Shown: positions 56,457 through 63,832 of the stretch, one piece after another | Layout: the number at the start of each line of letters is the position of its first letter | How positions within the stretch are numbered: position 1 is the stretch's first letter | Origin: Acetobacterium malicum subsp. dehalogenans DSM 11527 | GTDB lineage: Bacteria; Bacillota; Clostridia; Eubacteriales; Eubacteriaceae | Length of the DNA stretch: 64,000 bases | Reading direction: 5' to 3' | NCBI RefSeq assembly: GCF_000472665.1 | Contig: NZ_KI421448.1 | Location: 193,297-257,296, forward strand | The notes under the pieces: generated by a model | What the model saw: the letters and a program-made list of their open reading frames with translations, nothing else | What the model was told of the DNA's origin: nothing | Database searches by the model: none | Made by a program: the position numbers and the translations under genes

Positions 56457-57605
56457 TTAAAGTTTTATCCAGTTAATATCGGTTCTGGGGATATAGCTGT
56501 TAATAATGCCAAAAGCGTCTTCTTTTGTTATCTGCCGATTATTGTTGTTTGCATCGGTTAAATAATACTTCGCTATCCCGTCCTGGCCATCAAACTCAAC
56601 GTTTCGGACAATATTTTGGGTATTCCCAGCAAGCTCGTAAAAATTAAAGTGCTGACTGACGGCACCACCACTGCCGCTGCATTTTATGACATTGTTCTCG
56701 CAAATCGTATAGATGGCACGGTGTCCCATGGTGAACGTACTGAATATTCGTTCCGGTTGCCCTTCAACTAAGCGGTATGTATCAATTATTCGATACATTG
56801 TCTGCGGGTCACCGTATGGACTGTTGGCATTTCTGCTATGATAGCCAGCAATTATTAATTCCGGAATTGAATCCCCAGATAAATCTTCCAACATATAGTA
56901 CAACGGTTCGTCATATTCATAAGGTGAAAACGCCTGCGTCACATTTGGCAAACTTTTGATGACTGTTTTTGAAAACTTATTCGCTTCAGCAACACGATAC
57001 TCCTCTAAAATTGATTCATAGGCCGCTGTCGGATTCTTGTAAAAGGGCTTTTCTTTGTTCACTTGGCCGCTTGGTGCGGCTGCGCCTTTTGCTACAATTT
57101 GAATCTTAATACCTTCTAATCGATAGCCATATCCAGCCGTCCCAGCGCTTTCACCATTTTTAGCCCAGCCCAACCAGCCCATATTCTGGGCGTGAACCTG
57201 ATAGTAAATATCAAACTTTGCGGCATCCGCACCCGTCAGTTTGATTTGAATCGCTTCGAGACGGTACGATAGTCCTTCGGTGCCACTCATTGCATCGTCA
57301 GATTTCCACCCACGTGACGTTTCAGCTTCCCAACCAATATTCTGAATATGCGTCTGATAGGAAATGCCAAGATCATAGCCCTTTGTATCCAACTTGATTT
57401 TGATCCCCTCCAAACGATAGGACTTACCCGCCGTACCACTCATTGCACCATTACTTTTGTAGTCCTGCCAACCCTCATTTTGTACATGGGTACTGTAACT
57501 GACACTTGGTGTTTCCGTCGCCAATGCAGCGGCTGGCATCATTACACCAGTAAGCAGCAGCAGGGTCGATAAGAATACTGACCTTTTTATAATCATCTTT
57601 TTCAT
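56457..57605 (-). CDS. Secreted ChW-repeat protein with VCBS/FG-GAP-like C-terminal domain (382 aa)
   Basis: The signal peptide is MKKMIIKRSVFLSTLLLLTG onward, with cleavage likely after ALA. Three ChW repeats (~33-165) occur in the same order as in the neighbours, ending with the YYQVHAQNMGWLGWAKNG form. The C-terminal ~190 residues include LEDLSGDSIPELIIAGYHSR, a calcium-loop-like segment seen in VCBS/FG-GAP proteins. AAGGAG precedes the ATG by 8 bases. It is the first gene of the minus-strand ChW run. Confidence 0.82.
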   Translation of the reverse strand: MKKMIIKRSVFLSTLLLLTGVMMPAAALATETPSVSYSTHVQNEGWQDYKSNGAMSGTAGKSYRLEGIKIKLDTKGYDLGISYQTHIQNIGWEAETSRGWKSDDAMSGTEGLSYRLEAIQIKLTGADAAKFDIYYQVHAQNMGWLGWAKNGESAGTAGYGYRLEGIKIQIVAKGAAAPSGQVNKEKPFYKNPTAAYESILEEYRVAEANKFSKTVIKSLPNVTQAFSPYEYDEPLYYMLEDLSGDSIPELIIAGYHSRNANSPYGDPQTMYRIIDTYRLVEGQPERIFSTFTMGHRAIYTICENNVIKCSGSGGAVSQHFNFYELAGNTQNIVRNVEFDGQDGIAKYYLTDANNNNRQITKEDAFGIINSYIPRTDINWIKL

Positions 57606-57692
57606 GACACATTCTCCTTAAAAATAATTCGATTTACGACGATCCTTTACCAGAATAGTTAAACGAGGCAATTGTTTTGTATGCTTTTAGAT

Positions 57693-57846
57693 AAACACAC
57701 CACAAGTATTGTTACCTGCAGGGTGCTTATATTCGTCATTTATTTTATTTGTTTCACCAACTACCTCGGCTTAGTTATTTGATCCGCCGCTTCTCTTCCT
57801 TGTTATCCTTCATAGAGTACGACAGCAGAAGCCTCTCCTCGTCTCC
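57693..57846 (+). repeat. RAYT-linked repeat, copy A
   Basis: The copy shares CACAAGTATTGTTACCTGCA, GGGTGCTTAT, CACCAACT, and a 3' part ending near GAGTACGACAGCAGAAGC with copies B (58687) and C (63341). It lies directly downstream of the RAYT gene. Confidence 0.78.
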
Positions 57847-57851
57847 TTCAT

Positions 57852-58607
57852 TTATAAAGCTCGCTCGACAATGTGCTTCCCAATTCCCAAAGCCCGGCTT
57901 AACTGACGTATGCTGGCGCCGGATTTGCGATAGGCCGCGGCAATCAGATCATTTCGTTCACTGACAGGCAATGCCAATAGCACTGCGTAACGTCCATCAC
58001 GAGACAAAATTTCTCTTAATTGAGCATCGGTACATTTTATCGTTTCGACAATCTCCAGGCAACCATCCTCTGTGACTGCCCTGGTAAAGTTTTCAAAATC
58101 AGTGAATGTTTTAAAATAATCCCGAACCACCTGGGTGTTAACACCTGCGTATTCCCCCCCCGTGTCAAATGAAATCCGGTAATTTTTGTAACTGCTGTAT
58201 GGGTATTCTCCGGGATCGCTGACTAAATGAGCTTTAACAGGGTTCCGATGAATGTAGCGGGTGACTACCAGCAAGTAACGATCATCCTCCACGACCTCAC
58301 TGTGATAACGGTTCTGAAACAAATGCCCGGTTCGTCCATATTTTTTATTGTGAAACAGCACATATCCCACCGTGAGCCGTTTTATACTGATTCCCAGTTC
58401 CTCGCCTTCTTTAACCAGTAAATGAACATGATTATCCATCAGGCAATAAGCATAAACCTCCAGCCCACCAATTTCTTGAGCACGGCGCAGCTTATCCATA
58501 AACACATCCCGGTCTTCCCCATCATAAAAAAGACTTCGCCCATCCAGCCCTTTCAGAATGACGTGATAGATTCCGGTTTCACTTTGAACCCGCGGTCTTC
58601 TTCCCAT
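57852..58607 (-). CDS. REP-associated tyrosine (Y1 HUH) transposase, RAYT
   Basis: From the ATG at 58607 (GGAGG 7 bases upstream) the product is 251 aa. It has the IS200-like fold: YHVILKGLDGRSLFYDGED near the start, the metal-binding HUH motif in YCLMDNHVHLLV, and a Tyr in TRYIHRNPVKA as likely nucleophile. The C-terminal ~60 residues form a DnaA/HTH-like helix bundle (GASIRQLSRALGIGKHIVER), typical of Firmicute RAYTs. RAYTs act on palindromic REP sequences by single-strand chemistry. Repeats A and B lie on either side. Confidence 0.88.
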   Translation of the reverse strand: MGRRPRVQSETGIYHVILKGLDGRSLFYDGEDRDVFMDKLRRAQEIGGLEVYAYCLMDNHVHLLVKEGEELGISIKRLTVGYVLFHNKKYGRTGHLFQNRYHSEVVEDDRYLLVVTRYIHRNPVKAHLVSDPGEYPYSSYKNYRISFDTGGEYAGVNTQVVRDYFKTFTDFENFTRAVTEDGCLEIVETIKCTDAQLREILSRDGRYAVLLALPVSERNDLIAAAYRKSGASIRQLSRALGIGKHIVERAL

Positions 58608-58686
58608 TTTGAAACCTCCGTACTTAGCGAACTTGTTGTCACAATCAACCATCGCTCGAAAAACCTAAATATCCCCAAATCGCTTA

Positions 58687-58847
58687 TTTGACAAACACCC
58701 CACAAGTATTGCTACCTGCAGGGTGCTTATGATCATTATTTGTTTTATTTTTGTTCACCAACTCCCGCTGGCTGGGTCATTTCCTGCTACAACGCTCCGC
58801 TTCGTCATCCTTCACAGAGTGCGACAAGGGAAGCGTCCCCTTGTCTC
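58687..58847 (+). repeat. RAYT-linked repeat, copy B (abuts truncated IS66 tnpC)
   Basis: This has the fullest form: ACAAACACCCCACAAGTATT, CTACCTGCAGGGTGCTTAT, CACCAACTCCCGCTGG, then CATCCTTCACAGAGTGCGAC. It reads into the tnpC frame, giving that truncated protein a foreign tail. Confidence 0.8.
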
Positions 58848-59484
58848 GCCCCTGACGAGCAAAGGGCATGCCCATAGCAAACTTCTGATACATGACCTGG
58901 GCTGCCAGGGAAGGTGTGGCAATGGAATGAGCAAGTACCGGCACCGGGACAGCCGCTTTCTGAAAATGATCCTTGGGATTGTCACTGCCTTCTTTGCCGC
59001 ACTGGGTACACTTGGCAATCTGCTGGACAATCTGCTTCACCTTCAGTTTGGGCGGTTCATAGGTCACTTCGGTTCGGACGATCCGTTTGCCGATGACCAT
59101 AAGGTCTCCACCGCACTTAAAGCAGGACTCATCCGGGCCAATGATGTACTCTTCAATCTCCTTTGGAAGACCGGCCAGCATTTCCTGACGGACTCCGGGT
59201 TGGCGGGCTTTCCGGGTATGACTGGGGACGGTTATTTTCTGCTGTTCACCAAACAGTTCTTTGGCAAGCTCCTGCGCTGTTTCAAACAGGGACAGCTGTC
59301 CATCCAGGTTTTTTGTTGTTTCGGTGGAGGAACCAAACAGTTTCTTTCTGGCCTGCAGCAACGCCTGCACCATGTTTTCAATCCGGATATTCTGTTTGGC
59401 AATGATTTCGTCTTTGGCGGCCAGTTCTTCTTTCTGTTTTTCCACCAGCGCCCGGAGTAGTAGCAGTTCTTCTTGTCCTGTCAT
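58777..59484 (-). pseudogene. IS66-family transposase TnpC, N-terminal remnant
   Basis: The first ~210 residues are IS66 TnpC. They include a leucine-zipper-like coiled coil (LLLLRALVEKQKEELAAKDE), LFGSSTE, a CxxC zinc finger pair (CFKCGG and CTQCGK) and YQKFAMGMPFARQ. The DDE catalytic domain is missing. After about 58857 the frame runs into repeat copy B, so the last ~24 residues are not transposase. It cannot be active. Confidence 0.88.
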
Positions 59485-59623
59485 CCGTATCCATTCCTTT
59501 ACTTTTCATTGGTACTATTATACCATTTTCAGCTTCAAAATGCTACCGTTTTTATTGACAAAAAACCTTTAAAACGGCTTTTTAAAGCCGTTTTTGAAGT
59601 CGCTTCAGGAGGTTTTAGACTGG

Positions 59624-59944
59624 TTAAAAGCAGCTATTCTCAAGCGTCATTGTCACCGGCTGAAGGGCTTTTTTCTGCTCGATTTCAAGCCCCTGAAGCA
59701 ACCACTGAACCTGCTGGCCGGTTATTTCTCTGACTTCCGATGGGGTTCTGGGCCACTGAAATTTCATGCCGTTGAGCAGCTTCTTGCTGGCCAGAATAAA
59801 GCCGTTGCCATCGTAACGCAAAACTTTAAGGGCATTTCTTTTCCGGTTGCAGAAGATAAAGGCACATTTGTCAGAGAAAGGATCAAGCTTGAACTCCATG
59901 TTGACAACCATGGCCAGTCCATCCATCTGTTTTCTGAAGTCCCC
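59624..59944 (-). pseudogene. IS66 TnpB (Orf2), C-terminal part
   Basis: Residues KLDPFSDKCAFIFCNRKRN and LKVLRYDGNGFILASK match IS66 TnpB. The frame upstream of the ATG at 59926 reads DFRKQMDGLA before hitting the IS insertion at 59941/59942. The missing N-terminus is at 62855-62913. Confidence 0.85.
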
Positions 59945-60017
59945 CTGTGTTAGGATAGTTGTCAGGTAGAGAAAAATACTTTATTATAGTAATTAACAAA
60001 GATGAAGGAGCCACCTG

Positions 60018-60515
60018 ATGACACGATACAGTAAGGAATTCAAAGACAACATTATCAAACAGATGATGCCCCCAGCCAATAAATCAGTTAACCAGCTTGC
60101 GGCGGAAACTGGGGTTTCAGAACACACTCTATATGCATGGAAACGGGCTGCAAAATCAGCCGGCATTGCGGCACCAGCCGGTGAATCATCATCGGAACGC
60201 TGATCAAGTGAAGATAAATTTTTAATCGTTCTTGAAACCGCAACAATGAACCAGGCTGAACTGGCGGCTTATTGTCGGGAAAAAGGCCTGTATGTTGAGC
60301 AGGTTGAAGCCTGGAAAGACTTCTGCATCAATGCCAATGGCGGAGTTGCCGAACAATCCAAATCTCTTCAGAAAAATTTGAAGGAGAAGGAAAAGGAAGT
60401 CAAACAATTAAACAAAGAATTACGCCGTAAAGAAGCCGCACTTGCTGAAACAGCCGCTCTGTTGGTGCTCAGAAAAAAGGCCCAAGCGGCTTGGGGGGAT
60501 CACGAGGAAGACTGA
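60018..60515 (+). pseudogene. IS element 1 OrfA with an in-frame TGA
   Basis: The first part has an HTH (MTRYSKEFKDNIIKQMMPP, then NQLAAETGVSEHTLYAWKRA). A TGA at 60201-60203 breaks the frame. It is followed in the same frame by SSEDKFLIVLETATMNQAEL and a coiled coil to 60515. In related OrfA proteins this position is a Trp (W-S-x-EDKF), so TGG to TGA is likely. A slippery A-AAA-AAG lies in phase at 60473-60479, followed by a CCCAAG/CTTGGG hairpin. Confidence 0.78.
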
Positions 60516-61582
60516 TCAATCTCACCGACCGCAATTTAGCCGTTACCTTTATTGATGAAGCGATTCAAAATGGCGCCAGACAGTCACGAGCCTGCCATGA
60601 GCTAAATATCAGTGAACGCACCTACACCCGCTGGAAAAATCCCCGGACACCAATGGAAGATCAGCGCCCTTTAGCAAAACGACCGGTCCCAGCTAACAAA
60701 CTGTCCCGTGAGGAGCAGCTTGAGATTCTTGAAATCGTCACTTCCGATGCCTACAAAAGCTTACCGCCCAGCCAGATTGTTCCCCGACTGGCTGATGAGG
60801 AAGGCCGTTATCTGGCTTCGGAATCCACCTTTTACCGGGTATTGAGGGAAGAAAACATGCAGCACCATCGGGGCAGAACCGCCAAACCCCAGACACGACC
60901 CATCTCAACCCATAAAGCAACCGGTCCCAATCAAGTCTGGATGTGGGACATTACGTGGTTGCCAAGCGGCGTAAAAGGTTTTTATTATTATCTCTATCTC
61001 ATCCTCGATCTGTACAGCCGAAAGATCGTCGGTTGGGAAATATGGCCGGAAGAATCGGCTGAAAATGCCAGTATTCTTGTTAAAAAAGCCGTTGTATCCG
61101 AAGGGTGTCTACACCGAACCCAACCACTTATTCTGCATTCCGATAATGGCAGTCCGATGAAAGGGGCAGCTTTACTCGAAACTCTCTATAAATTGGGCGT
61201 TGCCACATCACGAAGCAGACCACGGGTAAGTAATGATAATGCCTATGCCGAATCCATCTTCAGAACCGTCAAATATCGGCCTGATTATCCTTATAAAGGC
61301 TTTTCGGATATTGACAAAGCACGGAAATGGGTGCTCAACTTCACCCGTTTTTATAATTACGAACATCGTCATAGCGGACTAAACCAGCTTACTCCGGTAC
61401 AACGGCACAGTGGGATCAGTGAACAAATTTTTGCCAATCGGATCGCTGTCTATCAGGCTGCAAAGGATAAAAATCCCAATCGCTGGTCGCGTCATATCAG
61501 AGATTGGTCTCTGCCAGATGTTGTATGGTTGAATCCTGAGCGCTCAGAAATCCTGATGCTGGATTCACTTGAAGAAGCTTGA
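60491..61582 (+). CDS. IS element 1 OrfB, DDE (rve) transposase
   Basis: The 363-aa frame lies in the -1 register relative to OrfA and is open back to the slippery site at 60473. The rve integrase core has the three acidic residues: Asp in WMWDITWLP, Asp in ILHSDNGSPM, and Glu in NDNAYAESIFRTVK. An upstream HTH_21-like segment is present (SREEQLEILEIV). The protein is probably made as an OrfAB fusion by -1 frameshifting, but the OrfA stop would now block that. Confidence 0.85.
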   Translation: MGGSRGRLINLTDRNLAVTFIDEAIQNGARQSRACHELNISERTYTRWKNPRTPMEDQRPLAKRPVPANKLSREEQLEILEIVTSDAYKSLPPSQIVPRLADEEGRYLASESTFYRVLREENMQHHRGRTAKPQTRPISTHKATGPNQVWMWDITWLPSGVKGFYYYLYLILDLYSRKIVGWEIWPEESAENASILVKKAVVSEGCLHRTQPLILHSDNGSPMKGAALLETLYKLGVATSRSRPRVSNDNAYAESIFRTVKYRPDYPYKGFSDIDKARKWVLNFTRFYNYEHRHSGLNQLTPVQRHSGISEQIFANRIAVYQAAKDKNPNRWSRHIRDWSLPDVVWLNPERSEILMLDSLEEA

Positions 61583-61728
61583 TTTTAAAACGTTTACTGT
61601 CAAAATTTATTTCAATTAAAACTGCCAACTATCTTGACAACTACCGAAGTCTTGGATAGGTTATACTAAATAGGACAGTTATTATTCGGACATGTTATAA
61701 TAAAAAACGATAGAAAAGAGGAAATAAC

Positions 61729-61998
61729 ATGTCACAGTATACCGATGAATTTAAAAAGCAAATCGTTAATCTTTATAATAATGAGAAGTCGCCTTCTGAG
61801 ATTATGAAAGAATACAAAATAGCAAGGTCAACCTTACACAAGTGGGTAAAAAATCATAATGGTACCCAATCATTTAAGGCCAAGGATAATCGAAGTCTTG
61901 AAGAAATTGAACTTCTGGCACTCAAAAAAGAACTGACTCAACTACGAATGGAAAATGATATTTTAAAGCAGGCAGCACTGATAATGGGACGAAGATAG
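61729..61998 (+). CDS. IS element 2 OrfA
   Basis: This 89-aa protein has an N-terminal HTH (MSQYTDEFKKQIVNLYNNEK, then SPSEIMKEYKIARSTLHKWV) and a leucine-zipper coiled coil at the end (LEEIELLALKKELTQLRMEN). It carries an in-phase slippery heptamer T-TTA-AAG at 61962-61968, ten codons before its stop. Confidence 0.9.
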   Translation: MSQYTDEFKKQIVNLYNNEKSPSEIMKEYKIARSTLHKWVKNHNGTQSFKAKDNRSLEEIELLALKKELTQLRMENDILKQAALIMGRR

Positions 61999-62039
61999 CG
62001 ATTATTAAAGCAAATCGTGACAAGTACAGTGTCAGTGCA

Positions 62040-62825
62040 ATGTGCCAATTTTTACAGATAGCCAGAAGTACCTATTACAATGAAAGCAGCCCTAAATCTC
62101 ACTGCTGTGCAAATGAGAATCTAATTATTTCAATTTTCAGAAAGAGCCGTAATAATTATGGCACCCGGAAGATTAAGATAGAATTAGCTAAAAAAGGGCT
62201 TCAACTTTCAAGACGCAAAATCGGTAAAATTATGAAGAAATACGCCCTAGTATCGAAATATACAGTCAAGCATTTTAAAGTTCATAAAACGACTTGCAAT
62301 GAAGAAAAAACAGCCAATCTTGTCGCTCGAAAATTTGATCAACGTCCATTGTTAGAAGTCGTCGTCAGCGATTTGACTTATGTTAATGTGAATGGCAAGT
62401 GGCAATATATTTGCATTCTGCTTGATATTTTCAACCGTGAAATTATTGGTTATGCTGCGGGCAAAAACAAAGATGCGACACTCGTTTATAAAGCTTTTTC
62501 TACTGTTAAGTCCAATCTGGCTGAGATCGCTATTTTTCATACTGATCGTGGCAATGAATTTAAAAATAAACTGATCGACGAACTACTGAGCACCTTTAAT
62601 ATTCAACGATCATTAAGCAAAAAAGGGTGCCCTTATGATAATGCCGTAGCCGAAGCTACATTTAAAATTATCAAAACAGAATTTGTGTTTAATGAAACTT
62701 TCAGTGACCTGGCAACATTGGAGTACCAATTATTTGACTATGTCAATTGGTTTAATAATGACCGGATTCATGGCTCATTGGGCTATCTTTCACCAGTCGA
62801 TTATAAGCATATGATGTCCGCGTAA
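62040..62825 (+). CDS. IS element 2 OrfB, DDE transposase (expressed by -1 frameshift)
   Basis: The frame is open from the slippery site at 61968; the ATG at 62040 has no clear ribosome site. It has HTH_21 (RKSRNNYGTRKIKIELAKKG) and the rve core, with Asp in VVSDLTYVNV, Asp in FHTDRGNEFK and Glu in NAVAEATFKIIK, plus WFNNDRIHGSLGYLSP at the end. The complete transposase is the OrfAB fusion. Confidence 0.88.
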   Translation: MCQFLQIARSTYYNESSPKSHCCANENLIISIFRKSRNNYGTRKIKIELAKKGLQLSRRKIGKIMKKYALVSKYTVKHFKVHKTTCNEEKTANLVARKFDQRPLLEVVVSDLTYVNVNGKWQYICILLDIFNREIIGYAAGKNKDATLVYKAFSTVKSNLAEIAIFHTDRGNEFKNKLIDELLSTFNIQRSLSKKGCPYDNAVAEATFKIIKTEFVFNETFSDLATLEYQLFDYVNWFNNDRIHGSLGYLSPVDYKHMMSA

Positions 62826-62854
62826 TTTTTGTCCAAAAAAGGGTTGCCTATCCA

Positions 62855-62913
62855 TCTGTAGCACCACAGGCAATGTAAATATGGGTTGTGCCTCTGATAA
62901 ACCGATCCATCAT
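62855..62913 (-). pseudogene. IS66 TnpB, N-terminal fragment
   Basis: From the ATG at 62913, overlapping the tnpA stop as ATGA, it reads MMDRFIRGTTHIYIACGATD and then meets the right end of IS element 2. CGATD is the conserved TnpB motif. Joining GAC-TTC-AGA from 59941 leftwards restores the frame. Confidence 0.85.
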
Positions 62914-63239
62914 GACTGTGAAAGCTGACGGATAAACTGCGTTGCCAGGGAGATATCACGGTGATCCGACAGAATCAGTTCAAAACCCCGCCATCGGATA
63001 ATCAATCCCGCTTCCGTTATTCGCTCATCAGAAGCCACCGGCATTTCCAGTTTTGCAAACAGTGGCGTTGTAGTATTTTTTTCAATTGGCTCCATCTTTT
63101 CTTTTCGGATCCGCTGCTTCCAATAATAGAAAGTGTGTTTGCTGATCTGCTTTTCGGCACACCAGGTGTCGACGGTCATTCCACTGTTTGCCTGTTCTTC
63201 AAAACGCCCTTCCCAAAGCTGTCTTTTTGATTCGTCCAT
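62910..63239 (-). CDS. IS66 TnpA (Orf1)
   Basis: The 109-aa product has an HTH: EEQANSGMTVDTWCAEKQIS then KHTFYYWKQRIRK. It is the IS66 accessory protein A. It looks intact, but the rest of the element is broken. Confidence 0.88.
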   Translation of the reverse strand: MDESKRQLWEGRFEEQANSGMTVDTWCAEKQISKHTFYYWKQRIRKEKMEPIEKNTTTPLFAKLEMPVASDERITEAGLIIRWRGFELILSDHRDISLATQFIRQLSQS

Positions 63240-63340
63240 TGTATTCTTAACCTCCCGAACGTACTTTAGGTTAGTCTACAATAATTCGACCTGTTTTGCA
63301 CTACGCTATCTTTTGAATCGCTTACTCTTTTTTTCGATTA

Positions 63341-63489
63341 TTCGACAAACACCCCACAAGTATTTCTACCTGCAGGGTGCTTATATTCATTATTTTTTTA
63401 CTTTTGCCCACCAACTCCCGCTGGTGGGGTTATTTGATGCGACACCTGCTTCGCCATCCTTCAGTGCGACAACAGAAATGCTCCCTCGA
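63341..63489 (+). repeat. RAYT-linked repeat, copy C
   Basis: It matches copies A and B along its length (ACAAACACCCCACAAGTATT, CTACCTGCAGGGTGCTTAT, CACCAACTCCCGCTGG). It lies ~16 bases outside the IS66 terminus, with no transposase gene of its own. A shorter fragment of similar 3' sequence (TAGTGCGACAACCGAAACG) recurs near 63730. Confidence 0.78.
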
Positions 63490-63496
63490 TCTAAAT

Positions 63497-63637
63497 CTAC
63501 TTTCTGATTGGCCAGCCTCCGCATTTTGGACAATTTGATGGTTTATCAGAACTGCTAGGATAAATATAACCGCAATTGCCACAGGCCCAAAAAAACGACC
63601 TTACAATGTGATTCTTGATTTTAGAAAATACGCTCAA
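63497..63637 (-). CDS. 46-aa zinc-ribbon (rubredoxin/rubrerythrin-like) protein
   Basis: A TTG at 63637 follows AGGAGG at 7 bases and opens a 46-codon frame. It starts MSVFSKIKNHIVRSFFWACG and has two CxxC knuckles: CGNC (19-22) and CPKC (36-39), with GYIYPSSSDKP between. The spacing resembles the rubredoxin-like tail of rubrerythrins and small zinc ribbons. The function is unknown; the strong ribosome site and conserved-type knuckles support a real gene. Confidence 0.7.
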   Translation of the reverse strand: MSVFSKIKNHIVRSFFWACGNCGYIYPSSSDKPSNCPKCGGWPIRK

Positions 63638-63832
63638 TATTATTCCTCCTTCTAAAAAACATAACTTTTCATTCCCTTTAGCTTAACCTATAAGTTATTA
63701 GGCGTCGTTTGCCGCACCACTACTTACGTATAGTGCGACAACCGAAACGCCCCCGCTGGGGCTATCAAACCCCCAACTCAACAAGTTAAGTGGTACCAGG
63801 CACCATTGGCGCACTGACAGGCACCGTCTCCA

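Larger units (their letters stand above)
57693..58847. mobile_element. RAYT unit: Y1 transposase gene bracketed by two direct repeat copies
   Basis: The unit is repeat A, the RAYT gene and repeat B, with both repeats in the same orientation. A third copy (C) lies alone at 63341-63489. This is the layout expected for a REP-associated transposase with its non-autonomous repeats. Confidence 0.68.
59942..61645 (+). mobile_element. IS element 1 (IS3-like, orfA/orfB), 1,704 bp with 6-bp direct repeats
   Basis: It is flanked by GAAGTC on both sides (59936-59941 and 61646-61651). Sub-terminal inverted repeats are TGTTAGGATAGTTGTCAG (from 59948) and the complement of TGTCAAGATAGTTGGCAG near 61639 (15 of 18 match). 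It encodes an orfA broken by one stop codon, and an intact orfB. A 6-bp duplication is long for IS3 members. Confidence 0.7.
61653..62854 (+). mobile_element. IS element 2 (IS3 family), 1,202 bp with TCT target duplication
   Basis: The ends TGGATAGG...GGAC (61653) and GTCC...CCTATCCA (62854) are inverted repeats. A 3-bp duplication TCT is at 61650-61652 and 62855-62857. Both ORFs look intact, so it may be active. Confidence 0.85.
58857..63325 (-). mobile_element. Degenerate IS66-type element interrupted by two nested ISs
   Basis: The gene order on the minus strand is tnpA (63239-62910), tnpB (62913 to 59624, split) and tnpC (59484 to the break). The tnpA-side end carries GTAAGCG at 63325-63319, the typical IS66 terminus. 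The other end is lost at repeat B. Elements at 59942-61645 and 61653-62854 sit inside tnpB. Confidence 0.82.
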
